From contig JADJVH010000007.1 of the NCBI GenBank assembly GCA_016716665.1, forward strand, positions 1 through 64,000: DNA of 64,000 nucleotides, written 5' to 3'. The notes beneath the pieces are model-generated. The model saw only the letters and a list, made by a program, of their open reading frames with translations. It had not been told where the DNA came from and did no database searches. This DNA is from Candidatus Opimibacter iunctus. Its GTDB lineage: Bacteria > Bacteroidota > Bacteroidia > Chitinophagales > Saprospiraceae. The first letter of the stretch is position 1. Each line of letters begins with the position of its first letter. Both the position numbers and the translations under genes were made by a program. This document shows, one piece after another, positions 1-9,641 of the stretch.

Positions 1-1
1 A

Positions 2-307
2 TTTACCAACCAGGAGAGAGCAACTGCTATCCTGGAGCTTGAAAAAATCATCAACCAATTTGGGTTTATCATTGATTTCAAGCCATTTTCTGATATCTCT
101 ATTTCCCTGGTGATAGAAGCAGAAGAGTCTCATGTCGATCATTTGTACGATGCGTTGATGGGGTATCTCCATATGAAGGACTTCGACAGATTGCATTCTG
201 CATCGTCTCAGGAAAGAACCATTTACCTGAGTGTGACATTTTCTAAAGCGATGGGTAATCTGAAGAATGAAATTCGGCTGTCCCGGGTAATAGGTATTTT
301 GCTATAA
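2..307 (+). CDS. Partial hypothetical protein (C-terminal end)
   Basis: The frame is open from base 2 to a TAA at 305-307, so about 101 residues of the C-terminal part are visible and the start lies upstream of the window. The fragment starts FTNQERATAILELEKI and is a mixed alpha/beta sequence rich in charged residues. It has no signal peptide, membrane segment or catalytic motif that I recognise. A gtg codon at 110 could be read as a start, but the same frame continues upstream without a stop, so truncation by the window edge is more likely. The next gene starts 11 bases downstream on the same strand, which suggests cotranscription. Function unknown. Confidence 0.55.
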   Translation, partial: FTNQERATAILELEKIINQFGFIIDFKPFSDISISLVIEAEESHVDHLYDALMGYLHMKDFDRLHSASSQERTIYLSVTFSKAMGNLKNEIRLSRVIGILL

Positions 308-318
308 TTTATCACTTT

Positions 319-810
319 ATGAGCGGAGAGCCAACACTGGAATTATTGCCGGAAAAAATATTGATCGGCCGAAAGACCCGGATGTCCTTTGTTGAAAACC
401 GGACCAGGGAATTATGGCAAAGCTTTATGCCACGAAGAAGGGAAATTGCGAATGTCGTCAATACCATTCTCTATTCTGTTGAACAATACGACTCCCATTT
501 CTTTGATGCATTTAATCCTGCGGCAGAGTTTACCAAATGGGCTGTAGTCGAAGTATCTGGAGCAGATCATGTTCCTGATGGCATGGAGGTGCTGGTCGTG
601 CCTTCGGGACAATATGCAGTATTCATCCATAAGGGCCCGGCAAGTAAAGGCGCTGAAACGTACGAGTATATATTCAGGACCTGGCTACCTGCATCTGCCT
701 ATGCACTGGATGACAGGCCGCACTTTGCCCTGATGGGTGACAAGTATAAACATGATGATCCTGATTCGGAAGAGGAGATATGGATACCGGTAAAACCTTT
801 TGTAAGTTGA
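319..810 (+). CDS. GyrI-like / AraC effector-binding domain protein
   Basis: A 163-residue protein that looks like a stand-alone GyrI-like small-molecule-binding domain, the fold also found as the effector-binding part of AraC/MerR activators. Seen in the sequence: an N-terminal beta strand (PEKILIGRKTRMSF), a central helix, the segment VPDGMEVLVVPSGQYAVFIHKGP typical of the strand-turn region, and a C-terminal EEEIWIPVKPF that matches the usual end of these domains, where an acidic residue contacts the ligand. There is no DNA-binding domain, so it is not a complete regulator. It lies between an unknown gene and an NmrA-type reductase on the same strand. The ligand cannot be predicted. Confidence 0.8.
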   Translation: MSGEPTLELLPEKILIGRKTRMSFVENRTRELWQSFMPRRREIANVVNTILYSVEQYDSHFFDAFNPAAEFTKWAVVEVSGADHVPDGMEVLVVPSGQYAVFIHKGPASKGAETYEYIFRTWLPASAYALDDRPHFALMGDKYKHDDPDSEEEIWIPVKPFVS

Positions 811-854
811 TGTGTTTGACGTGATCAATGTAATCAGTCACTTCAACAGTTGCA

Positions 855-1751
855 ATGAAACATGTCATACTTGTAGCCGGTGCCACCGGAAATCTTGGAG
901 AACGCATCACCAGGTCTTTATTGGATCACGGGGCTGAAGTCAGGGCGATTGTACGCCGTGGCACGGATCTCCATAAGATCAATCACCTGGAACAATTGGG
1001 AGCAAAGGTCTTCGAGGTGGACATGTCGAAAGTCAATGAAGTGACTACAGTCTGTGGCGGAGTGACGTGTGTAGTGTCAGCATTGGCCGGTCTTCGCGAT
1101 GTTGTCATCGATACCCAGAAAGTATTGCTGGATGCCGCGGTCAAGGCAGGTGTGCCCCGGTTTATTCCATCTGATTACTCCCTTGACTTTACAAAGTTTC
1201 CGGAGGGCACTAACCGCAACCTGGACTGGAGAAGGGAGTTCCATACCTATCTGGACAAGGCGCCCATCAAGGCCACCAGCATCTACTGCGGTGGATTTAT
1301 GGATATGCTGACTGACCAGATCCCTATGATCATGATCAAGCAGCGAATGATCATGTATTGGGGACATGCGGATCATCCCCTTGGATTTACTACAGTAGCA
1401 GATACAGCAGTATATACCGCATTTGCTGCGCTTGATGCAGACACGCCAAGGTCACTATGGATCGCAGGTGATCAACCTACACCAAGGAAGCTGCAAGCCT
1501 TGATGACTGACCTGACCGGAAAGAAATTTCGCTTGTTTCGCACAGGAGGCCAGGGCTTCCTCAATGTATTGATCAAGATCATCCGTAAGATGGCACCCGG
1601 AGAGAGCGAACTCTACCCTGCATGGCAGGGCATGCAATACATGTCCAATATGATTGACAAGCGGTCTGACCTGCCAAGGATCGACAATGAACGTTACCAG
1701 GGAGTGAAGTGGACCAGTGCCAGGGAACTACTGGCTCGTCAGGGAGCATAG
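855..1751 (+). CDS. NmrA-family NAD(P)-binding oxidoreductase
   Basis: A 298-residue atypical short-chain dehydrogenase of the NmrA / aromatic alcohol reductase group. The Rossmann glycine motif is near the start (VAGATGNLGERI, residues about 7-18), followed by a strand ending in the arginine pair RAIVRR that usually selects NADPH. FIPSDYSLDF around residues 103-112 corresponds to the substrate-side loop of this family. The canonical YxxxK dyad of classical SDRs is not evident, as is common in NmrA proteins. No signal peptide, so cytosolic. Its relation to the upstream GyrI-like protein is only by position (45 bp apart). Exact substrate unknown. Confidence 0.85.
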   Translation: MKHVILVAGATGNLGERITRSLLDHGAEVRAIVRRGTDLHKINHLEQLGAKVFEVDMSKVNEVTTVCGGVTCVVSALAGLRDVVIDTQKVLLDAAVKAGVPRFIPSDYSLDFTKFPEGTNRNLDWRREFHTYLDKAPIKATSIYCGGFMDMLTDQIPMIMIKQRMIMYWGHADHPLGFTTVADTAVYTAFAALDADTPRSLWIAGDQPTPRKLQALMTDLTGKKFRLFRTGGQGFLNVLIKIIRKMAPGESELYPAWQGMQYMSNMIDKRSDLPRIDNERYQGVKWTSARELLARQGA

Positions 1752-1817
1752 ACTTTGCCTGTCTTGTTTTATCTATCCCGTGTTTGTATTCTGGGATTTA
1801 ACCTTCATCTTTAGAGG

Positions 1818-4800
1818 ATGAAGATGAATTCCACGAATTGTCGTATCGTGATACCTGTAAGGTCGTACTTCGCAAAGAATTTTATGGTCGCGATGACCTT
1901 GGTCTTCCTTGTCACCAACAATGTTTCCTTTGCCCAGGGCCCTCCCGGTTATACCCTATGTGCAGAAGAAGGTGAAATGTTTACCCTTCCGGAAAGAAGC
2001 CATGTAGCATATGGCGGCCAGGGGAAGTTTAATTATCGCTACAATCAAACCGGCACCATCACCTTCAATAATGCAACCTTTGGTGACCCTGCGCCGGGAG
2101 TCCACAAGTCAGGTTATTACCAGATTGCCGATGCGACTCAATCTATCGGGAAGCTATCCTGGGCTATAATGTCGATAAAGGATCATCTCACGGGAACATC
2201 CCCACTGAGCAATGCACAAATCAATTCTGTTTCCGATACCATCGAGGCTCATATATTTGTCCTCGGCGACACTTTGTCCTTAGTGCTGCAGGCCTTTGAC
2301 CTGGTGGATTATTATGAATCCAATAACGGGCCAATGTTTCTCAACGCAGCCAGCCAGGGCGGGTTCCCAAATGATTTTAAAGCAAGCGATGGGTATGAAC
2401 TGGTCAGGGCCGTATTTAAAATACAGCAAGGTATCCAGGATTATGTCTATACCTCTGTCAATGTTGCCAAATATCTTGATGTCCTCCGGGGAAGAAAATT
2501 TCTGACTGCGGATTTTTTTCCGGGTGATTGTCCTGCACCTGTTGATTCCTCTGCTACCTATACGGCGCAGATCAATGGCAGCATGCCTACTGAGTATGGG
2601 AAAAGAACTGCCTGGTCATCGACTCCTGCGAGAAGGCCTACCGGATATTACCTTTCACCTGGAAGTACCGGTTCTGTAAAAGTCCCGGCTGCGATGGTTA
2701 ATAAGGGTTTTAAAATTCTTGTTGGTGCGCATACCTTTGATCATACAGGCCATAACCCGGTGAAAAGATTTTTCCGGGTGACGAATACTTTTCCCATCAC
2801 GGATACCATTACCCAAATCATCAATCCGTTTGGTGGAGGGATTTATATCATCACGCCTTATGAGGCAGACCTCGGCATCGTTGAAGTGCAATTGACCAAT
2901 GTTGGTTCCTGCCCCGTTTTTTCGGCCAAGACTTTCAGCAAGACCACTTTGCAGGAATGGATTGATGTGCAGCGAAAAACCCAGCCCCTGGGCAGATTTT
3001 GAATCTGATAAATACATGATGCAAGTACCAACCAGCTGGATCTATAATTATGATGATCCTGTGACCCTGATGCAGGACTGGGACGACCGCATGGATGTTG
3101 TCTCCACCCTGCTAGGCTATCCCAAGATCAGGAATAATACGATCCTATACCTGCAGGTTGATGTCGATATCATGTATGGCTTTTATGGCATCGGCAATCC
3201 ACAGATAAATAATGCATATAATCCGTTGCAGCCTGAAAACGGAAACAAGAATCATTGGTTTTTAAAGCCGGGCGATTCGTTCTGGGAGACCGAGTTTCAT
3301 GAAATGGGACATGCCCAGTTGTTTAGCAAGTTTCCCGGCGAGACAGAAGCTGCGGTCAATCTGCTGGCTGCCGCCATATTCAACAGGCTCTATGGTATCG
3401 ATATCGATACAGCACTCGGGGAGTCTTTTGGCAATCAGCCACAGATCACGCGTGACCAGGCCGCGCTCAACTGGATGGTAACCCCAATTTCAGGGCTGGT
3501 AACCCAATGGATATTTCCAATACAACGAAGGATGAAGTCCGCTACCAGCAGCGAGGATATGCCAAGTATGTAGAGATGGCTGCATTGTTTGGCTGGGAAC
3601 TGATCGATTCTTTTTATAAGCAGGAGCAACTTGATTTTATCAACCAGGTGCCCGGCGATGGATTTGTGGAGAAGGACAGCCGGATACTGCGATTTTCTAA
3701 AATCGCCGGGGCAGATTTGCGGCCCCTTATTCATTTCTGGGGCTTACAGCCGCAAGATACTGCAGGACTCAGGTTGCGTATCGAGGCCGAGAACCTGCAG
3801 CCTTCAAAGCTGATCTGCGACAGGCTGACCCATTACCGATCAATCATACCTCTCGACAATGCTCAGTTTGTTGAACACGCCAATACCTTCTTTGGTGGCA
3901 GTGTTCCTGCAGGTGGTGATCCGGATTATGGATCGGGTTGGTATAATATCTGGCTGCCCATGTACAATGAGACACATGGTGCCGCAGCTGTGCAAGCCAT
4001 GCAGGATATTATTGACTTGTATTTTCCGGAGGGTTGTCCTACGACTGAACCCATACCAGTGGTGACGGCTGATAGTCCGGACATTTGCGTCGGAGACACG
4101 GTAACCTTGATAGCTAATGGAGCGTCAACCTATCGCTGGAGCAATGGCGCTACCGGAAGGAGTATTACGGTAAGTCCATCTGAGACGACCATCTACAGTG
4201 TAACAGGAAAGACAGCAGGATATGTGTCCGATACTGTTTTTGTTGTTGTGACGGTCAATCCATTGCCGGATATCACTCTCAATAGCCCTTCAATATGTAA
4301 GGGCCAATCTGCTACATTGACAGCAAGCGGAGCAGAAATGTATGTATGGAGTAACGGAATGATCGGAGATACGATCACTATCAGTCCTGCGTCGGATACC
4401 ATCTATTCCGTCATTGGTACAAGCCTTGGATGCAGTGCATCAGCAGAAGCCTATGTTGAGGTCAATGATTTGCCGGTGATTGATCTGGGTCCGGATATCG
4501 ATTTGCCGGAAGGCCAGGATACCATCATCCAGGCAAATGGTACTGATGTAAGTTACCTATGGTCAACCGGCGAAGTGACAGCATCTATCCTTGTTAACGC
4601 ACCAGGAATTTATGCCGTCACAGTGACAAACAGTGCTGGATGCACCGCAACGGATTCAGTCATTGTAACACTCATCACTGCACCACCATCGAACCCGGAG
4701 AATGGCGGTACGGATATCTGTATCCCTAATCCTGCTGTTGATTTTGTGAACATCGCCTGCAAGGGAAGTGTCATATCAATGATCCAACTCATCGACCAGA

Positions 4801-4946
4801 ATGGAATCATCCTGTTGACTGATCATACGCTTGTATCAGATGGGGCTGTGCGGAAGCTCAATCTCAACGGTATGCCGGCAGGGATATATTATGTCAGGAT
4901 TATAGGAAAAGGCTTTACTAGCGTTGTTCCATTCTGGAAGGAATGA
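1818..4946 (+). pseudogene. Secreted M60-like metallopeptidase with T9SS sorting domain, two frameshifts
   Basis: One protein of about 1,040 residues spread over three reading segments (1818-3002, about 2985-3480, about 3480-4946). It has an N-terminal signal peptide ending near NNVSFAQG and an M60/enhancin-like region carrying the zinc motif HEMGH (about 3299-3313) followed by ETEAAVNLLAAAIFNRLYG, where a downstream Glu supplies the third ligand. Two Ig/PKD-like modules follow (CVGDTVTLIANGASTYRWSNG and a second copy), then a T9SS type A sorting domain ending GMPAGIYYVRII. The first shift lies near 2975-2990, in a run of A and C. The second lies near 3478-3484, in a C run. Coding is intact on both sides, so sequence error is plausible. 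Expected role: cell-surface cleavage of glycoproteins. Confidence 0.8.
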
Positions 4947-5049
4947 TCGGGGAGGATGAAAGCCAATAAATGGAAAATGCTAAGCTGCCGGAAGTCACCT
5001 GATGAGGTTATTCCTTTAGCTTAGCATCTACTAAATCAAAAGATATGCG

Positions 5050-5467
5050 TTATCGCGACGCCCTGATATATCCCCAGCCATCGTGCTGGCGGGAGATGAT
5101 CTCATAGATGCCATCAGGCACCGTAGATACGCCAGGCAACAGTTGGTTCATTTCAACATTGTTGTTTTTCATGGCGACCTGGCATACCTTGAAGGAAACA
5201 TTCTTGCGTGCAGCAAATTTTTTCGACATCTGCGGCGACCACAGATCTTCCCTGGGTCACCATGTCCAGCGATTTGGCATAGTAGACTACTTCGATGTTG
5301 GCCATCGGATCCGTGGTCAGGATTTCATTGATCCACCTGATGACCATCTGATGCACCACAGTATCCTTTGTGGTCACATCAAATACAACATTGTAAGGCA
5401 CTTTTTGTGCATTGACACATTGGTGGCCTGTGAGTAGTATGAGTAAAATATAGAGTAATGGTTTCAT
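5050..5467 (-). pseudogene. Secreted DsrE-family protein, one frameshift
   Basis: The start at 5467 gives MKPLLYILLILLTGHQCVNAQ, a clear signal peptide, followed by a DsrE/DsrF-like fold: VPYNVVFDVTTKD, ILTTDPMANIEVVYYAKSLDM. In the unshifted frame it stops early at 5153. Removing one A from the A-run complementary to 5217-5224 restores FAARKNVSFKVCQVAMKNN, then LPGVSTVPDGIYEIISRQ and a stop at 5050. This end is characteristic of the family: a Cys in the K-V-C-Q position and the VPDG...I motif. The restored protein is about 138 residues. It directly follows a second DsrE-like gene on the same strand. Likely periplasmic; sulfur-related chemistry is only inferred from the family name. Confidence 0.7.
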
Positions 5468-5486
5468 CGTGCAGGTAGATTTAGAG

Positions 5487-6223
5487 TTAGCCTGCATATA
5501 TGTAGTTACATCCATGCTCCTGTGCCCTGCTGAGGGCCCAGACCCCTGATGGCACAATCTGTATACCAGGGATGAGTGATGCTTTCCATTCGTTGAGGAT
5601 ATCCTCTTGCTGCAAACCCATCTTTCCGGCCAGTACTGTGGAGTATACATTCATCGCAGCGCCGCAGACACAAAACATCACGCCGCTTTCCTGGAGTTCA
5701 GGAATGCCGATAGGGATGGGGCCTACACCAGGTATGACAAAATCGCCCGGCTTGGTCATGTAAAACGGATTGCGCGTTTTGGTCGCAGTGGCTGCGTCAG
5801 CGGCTTTAAAGTTGGGCCCGACATTATGGGCTTCAAAGACATCCCCAAAGTTGTATTTAGCCACATAGCGTCCTTGAAGGCATAGCCTATCGCAGCGTGC
5901 CTCAGGACCACGACGACTCCACAATCATCTTCTGGAGTGCCTGTAGCGGCATTGGAGATCTTGAAGACTTTGGGCCAGGCAAACGGGAAAATCTGGTTTG
6001 GGTGAGGAGCATCGTACACGACCCGGTGATCTCCCTTTACTTTATCAAACCAGAGGTCAGCAGGATCCTTTGATTTTCCAACTGCATTGTTCATGTCCTC
6101 CTTTGAAGAAATGAATTTAAAGGAAGATGTGAGTGTCGCTAGTCCAAGCGCTGCTGCTCCGGTGCCAAGTCCACGAAGAAAACCTCTCCGCGGTGCATTT
6201 TTTGTTAAAGCAATCTCTTCCAT
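5487..6223 (-). pseudogene. Tat-exported DsrE-like protein, one frameshift
   Basis: The protein starts at 6223 with a twin-arginine signal (APRRGFLRGLGTGAAALGLATL), predicting folded export to the periplasm. The N-terminal half reads to FKDAMWL. One base is then missing in the A-run complementary to about 5858-5860. Adding it joins the frame to KYNFGDVFEAHNVGPNF and continues to EHGCNYIYAG at 5487. The restored length is about 245 residues. The C-terminal half has a FCVCGAAM motif and the GVWALSRAQEHGC ending seen in DsrE-like proteins. It sits 20 bp upstream of the second DsrE gene and is probably cotranscribed with it. The gene reads as complete apart from the single shift. Confidence 0.7.
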
Positions 6224-6542
6224 GATGTGATGATTTAAGTAGTTAAAAATGGTGTGATTGGGCTTTGCCCTGCTTAAAAATATAACAGAATTGTTGGAAT
6301 TTCATAGCATTGGCGGGGGAATGTGCGATTTTTTAACATTAGGAAATTGGCTACCTCTCCCTGATGAAATGAATTTTTAGTGCTTTACTCCGTCCGGACA
6401 CCGCTATTTTCCCACGTTTTGGAAATCTGCCATTTCTGCGCAAGAAGCAGACGGAGCGGGTATATGGAATTATTTCACTTAATTTTACCATGACGCTTGA
6501 GCTATGTTCAGTAGACATAGAAAATACTGCGCTCCTGATGAT
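6224..6542. other. Divergent intergenic region
   Basis: About 320 bp between the leftward DsrE pair and the rightward PH-like membrane protein gene, so both promoters should lie here. The DNA is AT-rich close to each start. I see no convincing TTTG / TAnnTTTG pair (the usual Bacteroidota promoter) at good spacing, no repeat and no small gene. Confidence 0.4.
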
Positions 6543-7040
6543 ATGGACTACAAAGCTTCACTCGATACCCTGGCCAAAGTTATGACCGCTGGTGTATTTG
6601 TCTTGTTTTTTGGAATTGGACTGATGAGCGTCTATGCCATTCGCGACGCTGCCGGAGACAGGACTACACTACTGATCCATGGAGGTGTGCTTGTTATGTT
6701 TGTGGCTATCTTCCTGGGTTCATGGTTATATGCACCACAATCCTATACCCTGGATACTACAGCACTATCGATAAACAGACCCATAGGCAAAGTGGTCATC
6801 AACCGCTCGTCTATCAAGGAGGCCCGGCTGATAGGCGAGGGTGAATTGAAAAGCACGATCAGGACTTTCGGCAACGGCGGCCTCTTTGGCTATTATGGCA
6901 AATACTACAATGCCACAATCGGTCACATGACCTGGTACCTCACGCAACCCAAAAACAGGATCCTCATCGTGACCACCGAAGGAAAGAAGATCGTGATCTC
7001 ACCTGACGATGCAGGGCTTGTAGATAACCTCAAGCGATAA
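6543..7040 (+). CDS. Membrane protein with bacterial PH-like domain
   Basis: A start at 6543 (MDYKASLDTL) is preferred over 6504, because the extra residues MFSRHRKYCAPDD look non-native ahead of the first helix. Two transmembrane segments follow (VMTAGVFVLFFGIGLMSVYAI and a second starting LLIHGGVLVMFVAIFLG), then a soluble part of about 100 residues: SYTLDTTALSINRPIGKVVINRSSIKEARL and a glycine-rich stretch, ending ILIVTTEGKKIVISPDDAGLVDNL. This matches small bacterial PH (bPH) membrane proteins that use two helices plus a PH barrel. The soluble domain should face the cytoplasm. Function unknown. It ends just before a palindromic repeat that separates it from the convergent sugar locus. Confidence 0.7.
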   Translation: MDYKASLDTLAKVMTAGVFVLFFGIGLMSVYAIRDAAGDRTTLLIHGGVLVMFVAIFLGSWLYAPQSYTLDTTALSINRPIGKVVINRSSIKEARLIGEGELKSTIRTFGNGGLFGYYGKYYNATIGHMTWYLTQPKNRILIVTTEGKKIVISPDDAGLVDNLKR

Positions 7041-7161
7041 ATTAACGTGATTTCGAATGTAGATTAGCGTGATTTCGAATGTAGAGACGCGATTTCGAAT
7101 GTAGATTAACGTGATTTCGAATGTAGAGACGCGATTAATCGCGTCTCTACATTCGAAATCA
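7041..7161. repeat. GATTTCGAATGTAGA repeats ending in a 50-bp perfect palindrome
   Basis: Four direct copies of GATTTCGAATGTAGA start near 7048, 7070, 7091 and 7113. The last copy is the left half of a perfect 50-bp palindrome at 7112-7161, centred between 7136 and 7137. Its inner core (GTAGAGACGC...GCGTCTCTAC) also occurs at 48559-48602 and 58084-58131 with different but equally complementary flanks. It lies between convergent genes and could act as a bidirectional terminator hairpin. Confidence 0.85.
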
Positions 7162-7198
7162 TGTGATAAACCTCACCGGGTATCAGGCAATGGTGGTT

Positions 7199-8299
7199 TC
7201 AATGCTTAGTATGAGTATAAAATGAGCATATAGATTCAACTACTTCATCCACTTGCTGAAACCCATAGTATAACGGAAGGCTCAGGCAGGTATCGGCAAT
7301 CTCTTCGGTAATAGGAAAATCCCCATGCCTGAACTGCATAAACTGATAAGCTTCCTGCAGGTGAGGTGGCACAGGGTAATGAATCAGGGTGGAGATCTGA
7401 TGCGCGCCAAGGTGTGCAGCCAGGGCATCTCTTTCCTTGCACCTGATCACAAAGAGATGATAGGTATGATGATCATCACTTACAGGAAGCGTGATAGCAT
7501 GGATATCCTTCAGGCCTTCCATGTATTGGCCCGCCAGTTTTTTTCGTTCAGCGATCCATAGATCGAGTTTCCTCAACTTAACACGCAGCAATGCTGCCTG
7601 TAATTCGTCCAGCCTTGAATTGATCCCAATCTCCTGGTTGATGTAGCGCTGCGACGAACCATAGTTTCTCAACGATCTGACACGGGCGTTGAGAGCTGCA
7701 TCATCTGTTGTGATCAGGCCCGCATCACCAAGTGCACCAAGATTCTTCGTGGGATAAAAGCTGGTGGCATTGATGTGTCCCCAACTTCCGGTCTTCCTGC
7801 CATCGATAGTAGCGCCTGCTGATTGGGCATTGTCTTCGATGACATAGAGATGATGTTGCTGTGCCAGTGCCATGATTTCACTCATCGGGCATGGTAGCCC
7901 GTAGAGGTGCACCGGCAGTATTGCTTTTGTCTTTGCATTGATCGCCGGGGCTATACTACGTGCATCTATATTCATGGTCACAGGATCAGGTTCTACAGGC
8001 ACTGGCACTGCGCCCACCATACAGATAGCATTCCATGTAGCGATATACGTATTGGCTGGCACGATGACTTCGTCTCCTGCTCCGATAGACAAGGCGCGCA
8101 GGGATAGGACCAATGCGTCAAGCCCGCTGTTGACACAGCAGCATGTTTGCAGGAGAGGTAAGTGCTGAATTCACTTTCAAAAGCCTGCACTGCTGTTCCA
8201 AGGATCAGTGAATCACCAGACAGAAGGTGCTGAATGCCTCCATCAATTCATCATAGATGGAATCGTGCATGGCCCGTGATCAAAGAAAGGTATGGACAT
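7199..8299 (-). pseudogene. DegT/DnrJ/EryC1-type sugar aminotransferase (FdtB-like), frameshifted
   Basis: PLP-dependent sugar-4- or 3-aminotransferase. The long segment 7199-8113 contains GDEVIVPANTYIATWNAI, EDNAQSAGATIDG (the Asp that contacts the pyridine nitrogen) and TSFYPTKNLGALGDAG with the PLP lysine. The amino end is recovered only by changing frame three times: MSIPFFDHGP starts at 8299, MHDSIYDELMEAFST at 8270, then SGDSLILG...AFESEFSTYLSCKHAAVSTAGLD. Shifts are near 8271, 8224 and 8112. The restored length is about 365 residues, normal for the family. With the FdtA-type ketoisomerase in the same operon, conversion of a dTDP-3-keto-6-deoxyhexose to a 3-amino sugar is the likely role. 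The start overlaps the end of the GT2 gene by 20 bp. Confidence 0.75.
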
Positions 8300-9241
8300 A
8301 GTTATGTATTGCTGTCCCTGATGATATAGGGGGTCTTTGCTTGACTTCGTCATAGATCCTCCACATATACTCAGCCACAAGGCCGATACACAGCATGATG
8401 ATCCCATTGAACATCGTCATCAGGACCACCAGTGTCGTCCAGCCCTGGATCGGGAAACCAAAAAGGGTATTATCTGAAAACAACTTTGCTGCGATGATGA
8501 TCAGGATGGCCAATAGCGACAAACAAAATACCGTGAGGCCCAGCCAGGTGATCATCCGCAGTGGGATGATGGACGAGGAGAAAAAGGTTGTTAGTGCCAG
8601 GTTGATCTTCTTGCGCAATGTCCATCGTGACCTCGAGGCACTAGCTGGCCGCTTGTATGGTACCAGGATCGTATTGAACCCGAGCTTCAGGATCTCGATG
8701 ACCGGGGTCGTATTGCGTTTGCTGACTTTGGTATTGAGGATATCGATCACTCCGGTCGATCAGGTATCCATCGTTCCGCCTTTTTAGGAAAGTTGATGGT
8801 GGAAAACGTATTCATCATTGCATAGTATGACCGAGAAAAGAAATCATTTATCCTTCCATCATTTCTTTCCGCGCGGTACCCGATGATGGTCTTATGCCCT
8901 TGTTGCCAAAGCCTGAACATAGCGATGATGTGTTCCATCGGTCGCTGGCCGTCATCAGGTACAGGACATGCGCATTGCCCTTTACATTTTTCGAGGCCGG
9001 CAAATTGAGCCATTGGGCTGGTATAGTTTCGGGCGAGTTGATAGGCGGATACATTTTGCATCTTGTCTGCCAGACCCTTCGCGATCGCATAGGAATGATC
9101 GGAAGATCCGTCATCGATGATAATGATTTCGTGCGGGATACCCTCCGCATCAAGAGATGTGTTGATCTCCCGGATGGCTTTTTCCAGCCTAGATTCACTC
9201 TGGTAAGAGAGCAGGATGATGCTGAGTAGTGGCTTATCCAT
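8280..9241 (-). pseudogene. GT2-family membrane-anchored glycosyltransferase, frameshifted
   Basis: Start at 9241 (MDKPLLSIILLSYQSESRLEKAI). GT-A fold signs: EIIIIDDGSSDHSYAIAKGLAD, QLARNYTSPMAQFAGLE, and VPDDGQRPMEHII in the place of the DXD/second acidic motif. The C-terminal part (8280-8750) has two transmembrane helices (LRMITWLGLTVFCLSLLAIL and TTLVVLMTMFNGIIMLCIGL) then YMWRIYDEVKQRPP, as in the polyprenyl-phosphate-sugar synthase / GtrB subgroup. The two parts meet at FPK...DGYLIDR / VIDILNTKVSKRN with two shifts near 8750-8787. Predicted role: transfer of a sugar to a lipid carrier or glycan next to the FdtA/FdtB-like sugar genes. The start overlaps the upstream ketoisomerase stop by 8 bp. 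Confidence 0.75.
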
Positions 9242-9641
9242 GGGATGGTAATAGGGATTTGAATTGCGCCCAGTCCCTGATATAGTCCTGTTCGTGGTAT
9301 GCAGTATTGCAGATGACCATTTGCACGGCATCCTTGCTATAGTTCATTTCATGCCAGCATAGCTTTGGCAGGTACAGCCCTTCCGCAGGGTGTTGCAAGG
9401 TGAATGTGGATGAAAGGCCGTCTATCGTAATGGTCCTGACCGAGATCGTGCCTTGTACAGCGATGAGCACCATTTCGGTTTCATGATGTGCATGACCGCC
9501 CCGTGTAACTTCAGCAGGCGTATCCATGGTATAGAAGATCCTGCGCATGGTGAAGGGCAGATATCCTTGTTCGATGATATGCAGGAAACCCTCGTCACGA
9601 TGGCCTTTGCTGGGGAAAGTGATGATATGGGCTTCTTTCAT
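9234..9641 (-). CDS. FdtA/QdtA-type sugar 3,4-ketoisomerase (cupin)
   Basis: A 135-residue single-domain cupin of the WxcM/FdtA group. Seen: RRIFYTMDTPAEVTRGGHAHHETEMVLIAVQGTISV, with the RGxHAH cluster that forms the active-site histidines, and LYLPKLCWHEMNYSKDAVQMVICNTAYHEQDYIRD, the conserved second half. Family members isomerise dTDP-4-keto-6-deoxyglucose to the 3-keto sugar, the substrate for an FdtB-type aminotransferase. Such an aminotransferase is encoded two genes downstream. Its stop overlaps the GT2 start by 8 bp and its start overlaps the GT39 stop by 4 bp (ATGA), so the four genes form a tightly coupled operon. Intact and full length. Confidence 0.88.
   Translation of the reverse strand: MKEAHIITFPSKGHRDEGFLHIIEQGYLPFTMRRIFYTMDTPAEVTRGGHAHHETEMVLIAVQGTISVRTITIDGLSSTFTLQHPAEGLYLPKLCWHEMNYSKDAVQMVICNTAYHEQDYIRDWAQFKSLLPSHG

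Noticed and set aside
2899..3573. Separate middle gene in the M60 region
   Set aside because: Its first residues are out-of-frame sequence of the upstream part, and only the joined three-frame reading gives a complete signal-to-T9SS protein.
7112..7161. Long palindrome as a replication origin or phage attachment site
   Set aside because: The same core occurs three times in this window between ordinary genes, so it is a dispersed repeat.
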